DNA of 64,000 bases. It comes from Rhizophlyctis rosea. Taxonomy: Eukaryota > Chytridiomycota > Chytridiomycetes > Rhizophlyctidales > Rhizophlyctidaceae. The stretch covers positions 1-64,000 of the forward strand of contig JADGJC010000007.1 of assembly GCA_027596075.1 (NCBI GenBank), given 5' to 3'. Within the stretch, counting starts at the first letter, position 1, and every line of letters begins with the position of its first letter. Under the pieces are notes generated by a model. That model had not been told where the DNA came from, did not search any database, and saw only the letters and a list, made by a program, of their open reading frames with translations. The position numbers and the translations under genes were made by a program. Below, one piece after another: positions 28,242 through 40,597 of this stretch.

Positions 28242-29796
28242 ATGTCCAACGAAGTGAAGGAAGCAAGCAGAAACGACGACGAAGAACGTGCAGCCGCCAA
28301 CAACAGCTCTCCAACTGCTGCGTCACGGTCTCCTTCTGCCTCGTCCTCCGCTCTGAGACGTTCACCAACTACTGAGTCAAGCACTGGGAGCCGGAACCCG
28401 TCCCACATTATCAGGTCGCTGGATCTCTCTTTCCTTCACACACAACTCCAACGTCTCCCTTCATTCGACGTCCCAATTGATGAACTGATTGAAGAATACC
28501 GCCGCTTCCTGATTCTCAAAGCTCACCATCGCGACACTGATGGCGTCATCTTCGCCGCACCTCCACTCCTTGCCACAGCATGGGGTCTGCACATATTCAA
28601 TATGCAGCAATACCGTTCGATGTGTGAAAGCATTGGAATGAATATTGATACGTGTCCTGATGGAGGGTCACTTGCGATCACTCGAGCGGCGTATGAGAAG
28701 TATTTTGGTGAAAGGCCGGTTGGGGCGGCGTGGGGTGCTGGCGCGTACCCGTCTGCTAGTCCTCCAGCTTCCAAGCGAGTTGACCAGCTTCCGGTTGATC
28801 CACGTTCCCGCGATCGCCACTTCGAGGAAGCCTGCACATTCAAAGAGGAGGATGGCCATCAGATAGAAGAAGGGGAGACTTCTGTTACGAGGAAGCGGGT
28901 TGCTGCGGCTGTTGAGAGCAATGATCAGTTGGCGGTCAAAAAGGCCAAGACTGGGGCTGAGGCGCTTGCCGCGGAGGAGGTCGACTATGGCGAGTTTGAT
29001 CGAGTCTTTGTCGGAAACCTTCCCAAAACCGTCACGGAGGACCAGTTGAAGCGTCTCTTTGCTGATGCCGGCAATGTGACGAAGGTCATTACGATCACAA
29101 ATCCCCGAGATGGCGAAGTTCTGAAGTACGTGTTTCGCGGCTTGCCATGGGGGCTGTTATGTCGAAATAATGCTGATGATGTATATCCAGCTACCGCTTC
29201 GTCGTGTTCTCCTCTTGCAAAGCGGCAAAGAAAGCCCTCAGGTGGGACAACTACTCCTTCAAGGGTAGATTCATCCGTGTGGAGCCGCCCACCCCGAGGC
29301 CCGGTTCTACCCGTATCGTATACATCGGGAATCTTTCCCGCCAGTCTTCTGATACCTCCATTCGCGCTGTTTTCCGTCCATACGGTCAGATCGCAGACGT
29401 TCACCTGCCCACTGATTGTAATACAGGACGTTGGGAAAGGTAGGTCAAAGATTTTGCCGGAAAGGTCTGGTTTAAGAAATCAATGAAATGGTCCCCTTGA
29501 CTAGAATCGGGTTCGTCAAATTCCAACACGTCTTCGCTGCAGAACGTGCGCACGATGCTTTGAATGGGACGGTTCTGGATGGGTCCCTGATTCATTTGGG
29601 GTTTTCGCGCAATGGGTGGGACAATCATGATTTGGAAGGGCATGGTATATCGTTGCAAGAAGTTGATGACAAGAAGAGTGGACGACGTGAATGGAGTGAG
29701 GGTGGGACACAGGACCGTCAAAGGCGGGGTGGTGGTAAGGAAGATCGTCGTGGGAGTAGCGATCGGGCGAGCCGCAAACATCGTAGCGGAAGGTAA
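28242..29796 (+). CDS. DUF1399-like domain plus two RRM RNA-binding domains
   Basis: Three exons. The N-terminus is Ser/Ala-rich and disordered. Residues about 75-160 hold EEYRRFLILKA, then LLATAWGLHIFNMQQYRSMC and an AYEKYFG end, which follow the layout of the plant DUF1399/GRDP domain (EYxRFLxLK, WHxH-like, YxxxC). A lysine-rich nuclear-localisation-like stretch precedes RRM1 (RVFVGNLPKTVTEDQLKRLF and, after the intron, YRFVVFSS). RRM2 follows (RIVYIGNLSRQSSDTSIRAV, then after the second intron IGFVKFQHVFAAERAHDALN). The C-terminus is Arg/Gly/Ser-rich. RRMs bind single-stranded RNA. Plant GRDP2 is known to combine DUF1399 with an RNA-binding domain, so the pairing is not unique, but I know of none described in chytrids. 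The RNA target is unknown. Confidence 0.75.
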
Positions 29797-30302
29797 CAGC
29801 TAGTTCAACGACGTCAGATGGACGGGAAAGCTGTAAGGGCCATTGTCAATTGTTACAGTTGGGAAAACTGGTTGGAACGAAGTTGGAATGGAAGGGATAG
29901 CTGATAATAGTGGGTTTGCGAGATAGTATGCATGAAGATATAGTGTATTTATGTAGTTCAATTGCAATATTCCAATCTCTTTGTGCAGACTCATGAGCAA
30001 TTGGCGCAGTCAGCAAGCAGTAATTATCAAGGTGACAGGTCTCGTATGTGGATGCCCATCGGCATTTGTCGTTCACATATCCATACAGGCGTGATCTTCA
30101 CACGCAATATAAACCCGAAAAGATTGAAGGAACACGTCGTTCATTTACTTACACCAATCAAGCCCTCCGCATTTCATATCGACCTAACAAACTCATCCAC
30201 ACGCTTCTCTGCTTCTCTCCTGCTGTGCTGCTTGACAATGGAGGCAATGTCACTGTGCCGCAGTAGATGGCTTGTTATCCCTGATTGCCATCCCAACCTT
30301 GG
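29797..30302. other. Convergent 3' region
   Basis: Between the 3' ends of the RRM gene (plus) and the F-box gene (minus). No coding signal. Confidence 0.45.
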
Positions 30303-31514
30303 TCAATCTTGAACGGGATCATCAGGCCTCTCCAACTCCGTACCAAACATGCTCCTCACAACAACCTCCGCCCCCGTCGCTGCCCTAATCCTAGACGTCT
30401 CATATTTCCTCCTGTGCATGTCGGTGAAAAGTTCCACTTTCCGCAGGCTTGGCTTGTTTTGCAACATCGTGATGAGGACGTCTGGATCGTATTCATTCAC
30501 CGGGATGCTAATTCTACGTAAGTCTGGGGAGGTGGTGCTCACGAGGTAAACCAAGGTCTGAAGGCTGGGGAGGTCTTCATCTAAGCCGGCCTTGTACATC
30601 TTGTAGTATGCGATGCTGAAACTTTCGAGAGTACGAGTGTGGGGTAGGACTTTGGTGATGCAGGAAACCAGGGTGTCTGAGTTGTTCATGTCGACGTCTA
30701 GCTCTTTGATGACGGACAGTGTGGCGGGCGGGAGGGTGAGTAGGCTGTCAGCCCAATTATGGCCGTCCCAGTATACTCTGCGCAGGTTGGGGAGTACGAC
30801 ATTTGCCATGGGGTAGGTTCCCTCATTTCCATCCCCGCCCCACAAGAGAAATAGGCTTTGGAGATTTGGTGCCGCAGAGGTCAGGTCGTCAAGAACGATG
30901 GACTGGGCGAGATCAAGGGTGGTGAGCTTTTGATGAAGGGCGTTAAGACGAAAATGATAGCGAATGCTTCGTTCATCGAATAAGTCTTGCAGGGATAGTT
31001 TTTGAAGTGGGGCGCCTTGGAGGGAATCTAGCAGACCTTGAAACGATGTTGTTTGATCAAGGCTGGCAGATTCGAGATCGAATTTTTGCAGGCGCAATGG
31101 TTTCTCTGCATTGGCGAAGGCGTTGGCGACGCACTCAATGATCCGCCTATCCCGATTCCCACCCCATACCCCAGGCTCTAGCAGGCGCACTTCTTGCAGA
31201 TTGGTCACGTTGATTTGGCTGAAAACGCGTTGGTATGTATCGAAGGACGAGTTTAGCACGAGCGACAGAGTTCGCAAAAGCTGAACGCGCAGAGGGTCAC
31301 CAAAAGGCAGTGTGTATTCTTCGTGATGGAAGAAGGAATTGAGGGTGTCACCGGTCAACTTGAACGTCGCAAAACGCCAAGCTTTGGACACTTGAGCGAG
31401 GAAGAAGTCGACTCCAACGTAGTAGCGACGGTGGTGTGTTTCGGGGGATTGAAGTTTGACGTATTTGATGATATCCATCAAGAGGTGTGAGGGCAGGGAG
31501 GACACGGAAGCCAT
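30303..31514 (-). CDS. F-box/leucine-rich-repeat-like protein, single exon
   Basis: The start is taken as ATG at 31514 (MASVSSLPSHLLMDIIKYVK); the frame is open slightly further upstream but without an ATG. The first 45 residues form an F-box (LPSHLLMDIIKYV, then VSKAWRFATFKL). The rest has irregular leucine-rich repeats: NLQEVRLLEPG, LQKLSLQDLF, LTTLDLAQS, NLQSLFLLWG, NLRRVYWDG, DLRRISIPV, SLRKVELFTDMHRRK. It looks like a substrate adaptor of an SCF ubiquitin ligase. It is intronless, unlike most of its neighbours, and not close to the tandem pair at 4-8 kb. About 403 residues. Confidence 0.72.
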   Translation of the reverse strand: MASVSSLPSHLLMDIIKYVKLQSPETHHRRYYVGVDFFLAQVSKAWRFATFKLTGDTLNSFFHHEEYTLPFGDPLRVQLLRTLSLVLNSSFDTYQRVFSQINVTNLQEVRLLEPGVWGGNRDRRIIECVANAFANAEKPLRLQKFDLESASLDQTTSFQGLLDSLQGAPLQKLSLQDLFDERSIRYHFRLNALHQKLTTLDLAQSIVLDDLTSAAPNLQSLFLLWGGDGNEGTYPMANVVLPNLRRVYWDGHNWADSLLTLPPATLSVIKELDVDMNNSDTLVSCITKVLPHTRTLESFSIAYYKMYKAGLDEDLPSLQTLVYLVSTTSPDLRRISIPVNEYDPDVLITMLQNKPSLRKVELFTDMHRRKYETSRIRAATGAEVVVRSMFGTELERPDDPVQD

Positions 31515-32187
31515 AGCGAAAATCACTGCGTGTATGAGTTGGCAGCGGACGATTGTTTGTTATTATGCGTACCTATTGGTTTGAACAGTGAGGGGTGAGG
31601 GCACAGTAGCGTTCTTGTTGTCTTTCACGTTTCAAAAACAAAAGTGAACCCTGCCGTCTCCGTGAAATCACTCATGCAAGCACTAGAAAGTTGCCGTGCA
31701 GCGCTGGATTATTGGACAGCCCTTGATACTTACGCACAATGGTCACTGTCTTGGCGTTCGGGAGGGAGGAAGGATGCGAAGAAAGCGTGGGAAGATCGTG
31801 ATCTGAATGAAGGGTGGAAAACTTGGTGGGGCCAGGGTTGAGAATCTTGCGATGGTGGCACAGTGGGGATGCGCCCAGCCTCTCACAACGCTTTCAAAGT
31901 TTCAGGGTCCTTGTCTGCAAGCTAGAGCTGTGCTGTAATCTACTTCACCACTCCGAAATGCCAGCAGCAACCTCCGCAAAATTCTTCAGCGAAGCAGGAA
32001 AGCGCAAATATTCACCAGGGCTCCTGTGCCGACATCAAACCAATCTGATGGAATACTGACCACTGAAAAATTTACAGTGCAGGGGGTATCAACAATGAAG
32101 ATCGAAAAACCACAAAATAGACCTATAATGCCTCAACATGCAAAGAGAACTACATTCTAACCCGACATCTAATCCTCCTCCTCCTCA
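31515..32187. other. Intergenic region with a weak small frame
   Basis: It holds the F-box promoter and the 3' end of the HECT gene. A 65-codon plus-strand frame at 31644-31841, Trp-rich with WWGQG at its end, has no family match I know and is left unannotated. Confidence 0.4.
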
Positions 32188-35100
32188 TCACACCAACCCA
32201 AACCCTTTAGCATTCTGTATCGCCGTCACCAGCCGATCCTCCAGCTTCTCCTTCGAACTATACTCCGGCAACAACAACCGCCCAAAACACGTCAACGCCG
32301 TCGGCAACCTACCCAAAAAAGTCATTCATCAGCACACAACCTCTATCATACTCTAAGACAACCTCCCATCAAAACCAAACAAACACACAAAAACCCACCT
32401 CTCAGAATCCGGCCCATTCCTCTGCACAACAAACGTCAACCCCCCCAACCCCTTCGCCGGAACCCTATCACTCGCCGTCACAAACTCCAACAACCTCTTC
32501 TTCTTCTCCAAATCCATCGCGTGTACAATCTCCCAAAACCACTGTATAACAACATGACTCGGTTCATATCCATCGTCGTACTGCGCCGTTTCTTCTAGCG
32601 CTACGAAGTCGAGGTTCATCGAGGGTATGCCGCAGACCATTAGTTCTAGTTCGGAGGGGCGGCACATCTGGTTTGGTGCAGGAAGAGTTGAGATGAGCGG
32701 AGCAGGAGAGGATGTGGGGCAAGACGGCCGTCTTGGAACTCAACATACCTGTAACGCCTTACCCCCACAAACCTTCCAAAACCCTCTTCTAAACGCACTA
32801 AACTGCCTCTTGACGCTCTGCACCACATAATGCTGAACATAAAGATCCACGTATTCTTTCCGGTTCTCGTTCGTGACCAGCAACTCCTCCCCACCATCCA
32901 CCAGAGGGAAGGATTTGACCTGCCCATACACTTCATAGCTAATCTCGAACGTCCGCAGAAACACGTCCGCCACGTCGCCGTCTTCCCATTCTAGGAGTTG
33001 TTCCAAGCCCCGACCGAGTGACTGCAGCCAAGAAACACCTGAGCACATAGGCCACGGCACACCTATCAAAACAGAAATACACCATACCGGAAACGCCTCC
33101 TTAACATCCCCCAAACTCGGCACCTCATCCAAAATCTTCTTCCAAAACAACCGCGGAAAATTAACGCCAACCATAACCCCATTATAAAGCGCCAACCCAA
33201 AAATCGTCCCAATCAACTCGAAATGCTTCTCCGGCTCCAAACTCGCTCCATTAATCCACGAAACCCGCGTTTCCTCGTCATACGTAAACATCCCATACGA
33301 AGGATCCAACAACATCCCAACAAGAACTTGGAAAAACTCTTTCTGCACACCGCCTTGGTCCATGCCTTCTTCCCCGCCTCCGACGAATTTCACTTTGAGG
33401 GGTTTTTTGAGGTCGCGTTCTTTTTTGTTTATCTGGGAATGCGATCGCATCAAATCAGGAACTCTACAACCTTCACATCAAACCTCCAAAATCCGGCCCC
33501 CGTACCTGATTCAAAACATCGGCAACCAACCTATCCCTCCGAATCTCCAACACCAAAAACGGATTCGTCTGCCTCCTCAGCCCCTCCTCCAACTTCTCCA
33601 CACTGGGCGAATCAATCAAAAACCTCTGCGCATGAATAACAAGCGCCTGGTGCACAAACGCTTCCTCAAACTCCAAACTCATCTGCACCATCGCGTCAAT
33701 ATGCATAATCCTGCTCTTCGCCACCGGATCAAACAAAAACGGGAAATTGAAGAAGGAGAAATCCGTGATTTGATGACTGTCGGTCGTGCGTTTCCATATT
33801 CTGTATTCTTCTTTGAAGTTGGGTTTGCGGGAGAGGGTTGTGTTGTAGAAGGAGGAGAGAGGGAGGATGTGGGTTGGGGAGCGTTCGTTGGCATGGTAGA
33901 GGGTTGAGAGGACTTTGATGGCGCTGATGAGGGAGTCGTCGGGGCGGGAGGTGGGGTTGAAGTGGTCGTCGATGTATTGTTGGAAGGTGGAGACTATGCG
34001 GGAGAAGCCTTCGTGGTCATATCTTGGGAGGTTGTCAGCATCAAGATGTGATCACTCATATCTTGTGCAATATGACAAACCTTGAAAACCAATCTATCAG
34101 CACAGCCCGCGATTGCGACCGCAACCCGCCAACCACCAAGCACAGCTTCTTCAGCAGCGAATCGTGATATGTCCGTTCGCGGAACAACGGATTCTGCAAA
34201 AGCCCCATGGTAAATCTCTACTGTGTCCAATCAAACCAATCCGACGATCCCCACCTCCAACAAAATCAAAATCTGCCCCAAAGGCTTCGGCGAACTAGAC
34301 TGCAACCGCTTCAAATTCAAGTGCAACTTTGACAGCAGGATTTCAAGAGCGTTCACAAGCGTCATGACAAACATCTCTTTGGGTTCCTTCAGCGCGTCAT
34401 GAATGTGAGTCGAGGTAACAGGACGAAAGTATGTGAGACATAGACATACCAAGTGCAACAATATATCATACGCCTCCCGTATGGATGGAAGGTCCAGTTC
34501 AGAAGGATGATTCGGCATGTCTTCCGCCTGTGACATGGAACTTCATCAGCGTCACGCCCTATCATGCGCGTTCCTCGGGCTCACATCTCACCAGGAAACT
34601 AGAATTAAGCGCTTGACTACTAGAAAAAACGGTCCGAATCGTATTTACAAGAAACCTCGGATCCCCCTTCGTTCCCAAAGAATTCACCCGCTGACCTCCC
34701 AATACCACTTCATCCTCTTGCCCGGCCTTCGCCGTCCGACTCCCCTGCCCAGCAGTGCCTTCCTCCGTCCGATACGTCTTCACAGCCAATTTCAAAAGCG
34801 GCAGCGTAAGGTACCGCAAACTGAGCTGTTGCTCACCTTCCGAGTCCGATTCTTCCCTGCCGGTGGAGTCGCTACGCGTCATGTACTTCAATGGTGATCC
34901 ACGCAATCTAGCCGCCGCCGCCATGCCCCCGTCGTCTTCCACGTCAAGCAGCGATCCGACGGAACTGGAAGGTGATAGCGTCCTGGCAGGAGTGGTTTCG
35001 GCCGATGATGGCGGTGAAGACGGCTCTTTTCTTAAAAACCCAACTATTCGTGTGCCGAATAGTAAGCGCATTGAAGATTTCATGTATGCGATCTTCTGAC

Positions 35101-36202
35101 AAACTTACGTGAAGCGGAAAACAAACTAGGCAAATCCATGAATGATCGACTGCGTACGGTGAGCTTGTCAGGGGCAATTGGCTCCCCAGCCATTTTGCTA
35201 AACCAACCGCCATTCATAGGCTCCGACTCCTCACGCGGGACAAGGAAGGAGGACCGGCCTCTAACTCCATGTTGCTGTCCGGGAGGAATTGGCTTCGGTA
35301 CAGACCGCTCATGAATCTCATCTATGCCAGAAACACGATCCGATCGCGACTGACGCCGGGGACTATCTTCTGTTGCGTCATTGGACTCTTTTGGTTCAAA
35401 CAATGAAGCAAAAGGAGACGATGAAAGCAAAGAGTATAGGAAGGGTCTCGAGGGAACTTGCGTTTGTACTGCACTCGCATCGGATCGATTTGGAGATGCA
35501 GGTGAATCTACGTCGACCGAGTTCTGAGCCCTTCTATCTCCAAAACTATCGGATGGTTTGCGTCGCATATGTAAAGGCCCTCGCTCATGCCATCCTTCAT
35601 TACTCCCGTTGAATACTGAATCTCCTATGCTTATCTGTGGGTCTATTGGTATTCTAGGACAGAAGAACTGGCGAGGACGCGACGCGAGCTGCACCGCCAT
35701 GATCGCTGCCGCGTCGGTGGGCATACGTGGGCCCATTTTACATGATACGCAGAGTTTGTGTGTGCATTGAGGGTCACCACAGCCGATTGTCAGCTGATGA
35801 TAATATCTGTATCGAAGGCTTTAGCACATGTGAAACCGGTGAGTGGTTGCGAAAGACCGCTAACCGTCTCACAAGCAGTTCGAACCGCGCTTTAGCGGCC
35901 CCAGAAGGATTTGTTGGGTCTTCATACGAGCGCTTCGGTGTTGCGTGTTTCAGAGACTTGCTCAACTGTGGATCGTTCAATGCTGCCTGAAAGGAGGTTG
36001 ACCGCGGCATAGACGGCATGGTCGGGCCGGGACCGCCATCTCGCTGCCGTTGGAAGGCGGGAGGAACCGAGGGTGCGGCTTGTCGTTGCTCATAGGCCGC
36101 AGTTGATTGTTCAGAAGAAAGACTTGAGAGTGTAGAAGGGGTGGGATAGTCTGACCGCGAGTTGGTTTCTAATAGTCCATAAGCACTTTCGGACCTACAC
36201 AT
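32188..36202 (-). CDS. E6AP/UBE3A-like HECT E3 ubiquitin ligase with AZUL zinc finger
   Basis: Multi-exon gene. The N-terminal exon ends [11 protein letters not shown] and splices in phase to [20 protein letters not shown]. Together these form the AZUL zinc-binding domain known from UBE3A (its cysteine spacing is visible). A long Ser-rich middle follows, then helical segments ([20 protein letters not shown]). The HECT domain begins near [20 protein letters not shown] and includes [20 protein letters not shown]. The last exon carries the catalytic cysteine in [20 protein letters not shown] and ends KGFGLV, close to the KGFGML end of UBE3A. The enzyme takes ubiquitin from an E2 as a thioester and passes it to substrates. 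Start at 36202 is the first ATG seen; an upstream exon is possible. Confidence 0.88.
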
Positions 36203-36729
36203 TGAAAGTTACCCAACCAAGGTGGGGGCGCCAGCGTTTAGAGCGGTGGTTGTTTGACCCTTCCAAAACTGAGTGACCACCAGCCCTACCTTTTCATGTG
36301 GCCGGCTTTCCCGTGTAAGGGAGATGTAAGTTAGCAGAAAGAGCGATATGGGTGGAAGTTCATTTATTAGTTGCAGTATGCAGTATGATGTCTGGAAGAT
36401 GGTCGTGGGGAGAACTTGAGGAAGGCAATGGTGATGTGGGCCATGTGACAAGATATGACTCATACCCCTGGTTCCACCTCATTAATCCCGACAATGATCA
36501 GCCCGTGCCACTATACTGCATTGATACTTCCACTGATAAGAAGGAGTGCACTTTCCCACACTCTTTCCCACGCTTGCACACCCCTGCAAAATCATCTCAC
36601 CTTGTCCGACATTTCGCAAAACATAGAACGACCGTTGCAGTCACCATTCAACCGTCCATCCCTTTCTTTCTCACCTATTCACTTGCCAGCATCAGAGAAA
36701 GTTAGAAACATCCATTCCATCCGAGCTTC
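36203..36729. other. Divergent spacer of HECT ligase and RING gene
   Basis: About 530 bases holding both promoters. No coding signal or repeat seen. Confidence 0.45.
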
Positions 36730-38771
36730 ATGATGAATATCTCCGCAGCTCCTAATGGCGCAGGCCCTTCCAGAGCTGCCAGCAGTAAACGCACCAACGG
36801 GCTGTCAAACGCTTCTCACGCACCAGCAAACGCCGAAGCGTCTAGAGAGGAATCCGCAGATCTCGCCTATGATCCGCAAATCGAGTGGCTCCATTGCAAT
36901 AAGTGCGTGGATTGTTTATTTACCCTGTCCGGTTATAAGATAGCTAATGGTCATGCACTACCCGCACCTACATCAGATGCCATATGACCAATCATAACAT
37001 GCAAAGTTCGGTATCAGATCAACCCAGGAGGAGCGAAGATCAGAACAATCAGCCGTCAGCATTCTTCCTTGCGCAATGTGGACATTGCGTATGTTCGGAA
37101 TGTCTACGGAAGGCGTCGAATGATGATGAACGATATAACAGACGGGTTGGAGCTACGACTGGGACCATAGATGTTGGAACAGCGCATGTTTGTCCAGTAT
37201 GCGGAGAGAACGTGGCGCTGGTATCATTTGACGGAGATGTAGGTATCTCATGAATGGAAATTCGCCTTCGAGGGGTGCGCTTAACCTTCGCTTCCAGCTG
37301 CCAGATGAGGTCGAAAGACTGATCATGATACCATCCGTCGTGCATCTTGAAGATACGGTGAAAGTCCTGAAGGTATGAGAAGGGCTGAAGCTGATAACCG
37401 TAACGTTGATTTTCATAAAGCGTTAGTTTCAATATGGAAATGCAGTGAAACTTCTACGACATTTGAAACGGACGGCAGCCTATTACCGTGACAAAGCCCA
37501 CGAGTATCATAAGAAGTACCAACAGTCCAAGTTGTAGGTGACATATTCGCGATTATCCATCACATCTACTCACCTGCTTCAAGGGATCTTCAGAAATCTC
37601 ATGACGAGAACAAAGGGCTACTAGCCGAGGTGACACGATTGAAGGAGTCTCAGACGCGACCAAACAGCGGACGGCAGAGTCATTTGCAACCAAATGGATA
37701 TAGTCCCACAAGAGAAAATGTCCGCCCATCGAGGTATGCATCAAACAATATGCATTTCAATGCTTCAGATCGACTGATGTTGTGGCAGTCGAAATTCATT
37801 AGAAAGTTCACCTGGCCGTCGTGGACAACCGGTCATTCAGGTAACGACTGCACGTTTACCTACAGTTTGTCTAATGCTGATGAAAATCCATACCCGAAGA
37901 CACCTCATCCGCCGAGTCGATTGAGTCTCCGACCAAATTCTAGAGGCAGTGCTGGCTCAGGTCCCTTGAAAGTACTGCCTTTAGATTCCAATTCCATGTC
38001 ACACGGGATAGCCGCTAGCGATCCAATGGAGGTGCAATACGACATGCCCGATCCACGAGCCAACATACACCCAAACGCATCGCATCCAGCCATTGGCCAA
38101 ACGTATCATCCTTTCCAATCAACCGGCCCCATCTCAGCGCCAAATACATACCCGCAGGACGGCGCAATACAATATCACCCTCCTCAGCAGCAGCAAGCGT
38201 ACGCTGAACCTTCATACCAACAAAACTATATCACGCGAACAAACAGTGCGCCATCATATACCAACGCTGTATCGGCACCAGGAGCATCCCGCATGAATGG
38301 CCTAGGAGCAGCAGCCAGACCCGGAACGGGAGCAATGGACATGCCGCCCGCTGCAATATCCAGTCGTCTATCCAACCTCAGACCGTTTGCTAGCGGCGCG
38401 GTAGGTGCCAGGCCCGCAACCGCAATGCGACAATCTTGGCGACAGGTAGCGAACCACAATCACAGTTCGTTTGATCCTATGAGCGGTGGTGTCGGCGGGG
38501 GCGGCGGGCAGGTGTCACGTGCATCGTTGGGGACGCCTCGTCCTATGGCCGGTGGGGTATCGTATGGGGGTCAACCTATGAGGCAGCCGATGGTTGGTGT
38601 GGGACAGGGACGTGGGATGGTGCCGATTCAAAGGAGCGATACGTTGGGTTTCGGTGGTGGTGAGTCTTGGTGGTACCAGTCAACGCGAGCCATTCTGAAC
38701 ATTTTGTGTTTTCAGGTCGAACAGTCTTGACCCGAGATCGCAGTCAATTTATGGGGCAGCATGTTAGATAA
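36730..38771 (+). CDS. Zip3/RNF212/HEI10-like RING protein (meiotic SUMO/ubiquitin ligase type)
   Basis: Several short exons. After a disordered start come IEWLHCN and, across an intron, FFLAQCGHCVCSECL and VCPVCGENVALV: a RING with LxxCGH-type spacing. Then LPDEVERLIMIPSVVHLED and a coiled coil (LLRHLKRTAAYYRDKAHEYH, then DENKGLLAEVTRLKE). The second half is Ser/Pro/Gln-rich and disordered. RING, short linker, coiled coil and disordered tail is the architecture of RNF212/Zip3 proteins. They act on the synaptonemal complex to select crossovers in meiosis. The first zinc knuckle depends on where intron 1 is spliced: the GTGCGTGG donor removes the second cysteine of CNKC, so that border is unsure. 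The last exon ends TRDRSQFMGQHVR at TAA 38769-38771. Confidence 0.62.
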
Positions 38772-39141
38772 TCTGTTGTGTTGTAAGATCTGTACATATG
38801 TAGTGTGTTTGTGTTGTCTAGTTTTCCTTCTTTAGTCGAGTTCAGTGTAATCTAGTTTAGTTTAGTATTTCCATCTGTATGACAGTGTACAAACGTCAGA
38901 AACAGTGATGTGGTGAGTTTATGAATGCCGTCCGCTCCGCAGCATGCTTGTCAAACTTCATCCGTCACAAAGAGCTGGAAGCCACATTCGTCATGGGGCA
39001 TAACGACATAAAAACCTTTCAGCAACTTATTATGTACACGAACAAAAGCACCACACCCAATCGCCACCCACAGCCAAAGCAACCAACCAAACGGGTATCG
39101 CCCTTCCTCTCTCCCATCCCCACATCCACCCAAACACCCCA
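38772..39141. other. Convergent 3' region
   Basis: Between the RING gene and the Mis14-like gene 3' ends. T-rich, TTTAG-repeated sequence near 38818-38870 may hold polyadenylation signals. No coding signal. Confidence 0.45.
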
Positions 39142-40124
39142 TCACCCCTCCTGCAACGTCTTCAACAACCCCTTCCTCGCCCTCCTCGGCGTCACCAAAT
39201 CCATTTCCGCACCTCCCTGCTGCATCATCGGCGACGTGGGAACTGACGCACCCGCCGACGCCGACCCCGCACCATCCCCACCGCCCTCCGCAGCACCATC
39301 AGTAGCGTCAACGAGATGCGAGACGGCGGCTTGGGCGCGCGTGAGGCGCGTTAGGGACGTTGAGAGGTCTTTTTCGAGTTGGGTGGGGAGGGAGAGGAGG
39401 GTTGTGTATTGGGTTGTTAGGGTCGGGAAGGTTGTGGAGATTTTGTCTGGTGCGTTTGTCGTATCAAGTGAAGTTTTAGTCAGTATGCAATCCTTTTCCC
39501 CCCTTTCTCTGCACCACCCATCAAAACCTTTTCAAAAACAAGACAAAAATCCTTACCTTCACCCACACCATCAACCTCCATCCCCACCGCCCCAGCACTC
39601 CACTCCTCCACCTCCACACACTCCGTCTCCCTCCTCAACCTCTCCTCCAACATCCTCCCTGCCCGATCCGGCACCGTCCGTCGCAACTCAGCAACGTGCG
39701 CCAACATAGCGTTCGTCTCCTCCGTCAGGGCCTCGACGCGTTTTTGGAGCGCTTCGTCTTTAGGCTCGTATTCGATTTTTTGCTCGAAGGCTTGGGCGTA
39801 GGGGAGGCCGTTGATTTGGATGTTTGGGGAGGCGAGGGTGAAGAGGGTTGTTATCCACTTTTATGGAGTAGGAATTGTGTTAGATGAAAGTGTCTGGGTT
39901 GAAAGAGCAGTGGTAGGTGCTTGACAAGTTACCTTCTCCAACTTTTCCTCCACCTCCTTCGTCTGGAGCTTCGCGTCACGCGCCATGGCTTTTTGTCCTG
40001 CTTTGCGGAGCTCGGATTGGAGGAAGAGGATGTCCTCTTTGCAGTCTGTTTGGATTTTGGGGTGGGCGGTGGGGAGTTCGTCTGTGCCGAGTGGTGGCGG
40101 ATCGCTGGAAGATGTTGCGAGCAT
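39142..40124 (-). CDS. Mis14/NSL1-like subunit of the Mis12 kinetochore complex
   Basis: Three exons in phase. Exon 1 ends VEEKLEK. Exon 2 contains NIQINGLPYAQAFEQKIEYE, then PKDEALQKRVEALTEETNAM and AELRRTVPDRAGRMLEERLR. The NI-x-I-N-G motif, the EP-x-D-x-x-L-x-x-x-V start of a helix and the LRR-x-x-P tail are what I know of the Mis14/NSL1 family. Exon 3 gives a helical stretch and a Gly/Ala/Asp-rich tail ending RRARKGLLKTLQEG. The Mis12 complex bridges CENP-C and the Ndc80 complex, so this gene's partner CENP-C also lies in this window, though 38 kb away. About 270 residues, normal for the family. Confidence 0.62.
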
Positions 40125-40597
40125 GTTTTTGGTGGGTTGAGGGGCGGTAACGGATGAGTTGGTGGTTTTGTGAGATGGGAGAGTGGTATGGTTCTAGTGA
40201 TTGGCCGACAGGATCTTTCGGTGGTGGATTGTTGCTAGACAGTAAGGGGAGTAGAGGAGGCTCGGGGAAGTGATGAACTTTGACAGGAGGACAAACTTGA
40301 AGTTGAGAAGCGGCCCCGTTTTGGTGGTTGATGTCCAGGGGTGTGGACAAAATGAAGATGAACAGGGCGCAGCACTGAATGCGCCACCACGCGATGGAGA
40401 AGATGTTCAGCGAGGTCATCGTCATAAGACCCTGAAAAGTGAGTGTACCTGTGATTTGCACATAGCCACCAAGGTATAAAAAGCACCATATCCGTCAACT
40501 TCTTAACGAGTATTGCAGAAAACGCACCCTTCATTCTCCAATCGACATCTTCTTGCAATACCATAAATCCGCTCTACAACACGCATCGACACCAAAT
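40125..40597. promoter_or_regulatory. Divergent promoter spacer (Mis14-like / proline-rich protein)
   Basis: A 473-base spacer between two outward-facing starts, so both promoters lie here. Assigned by position only; no motif identified. Confidence 0.4.
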
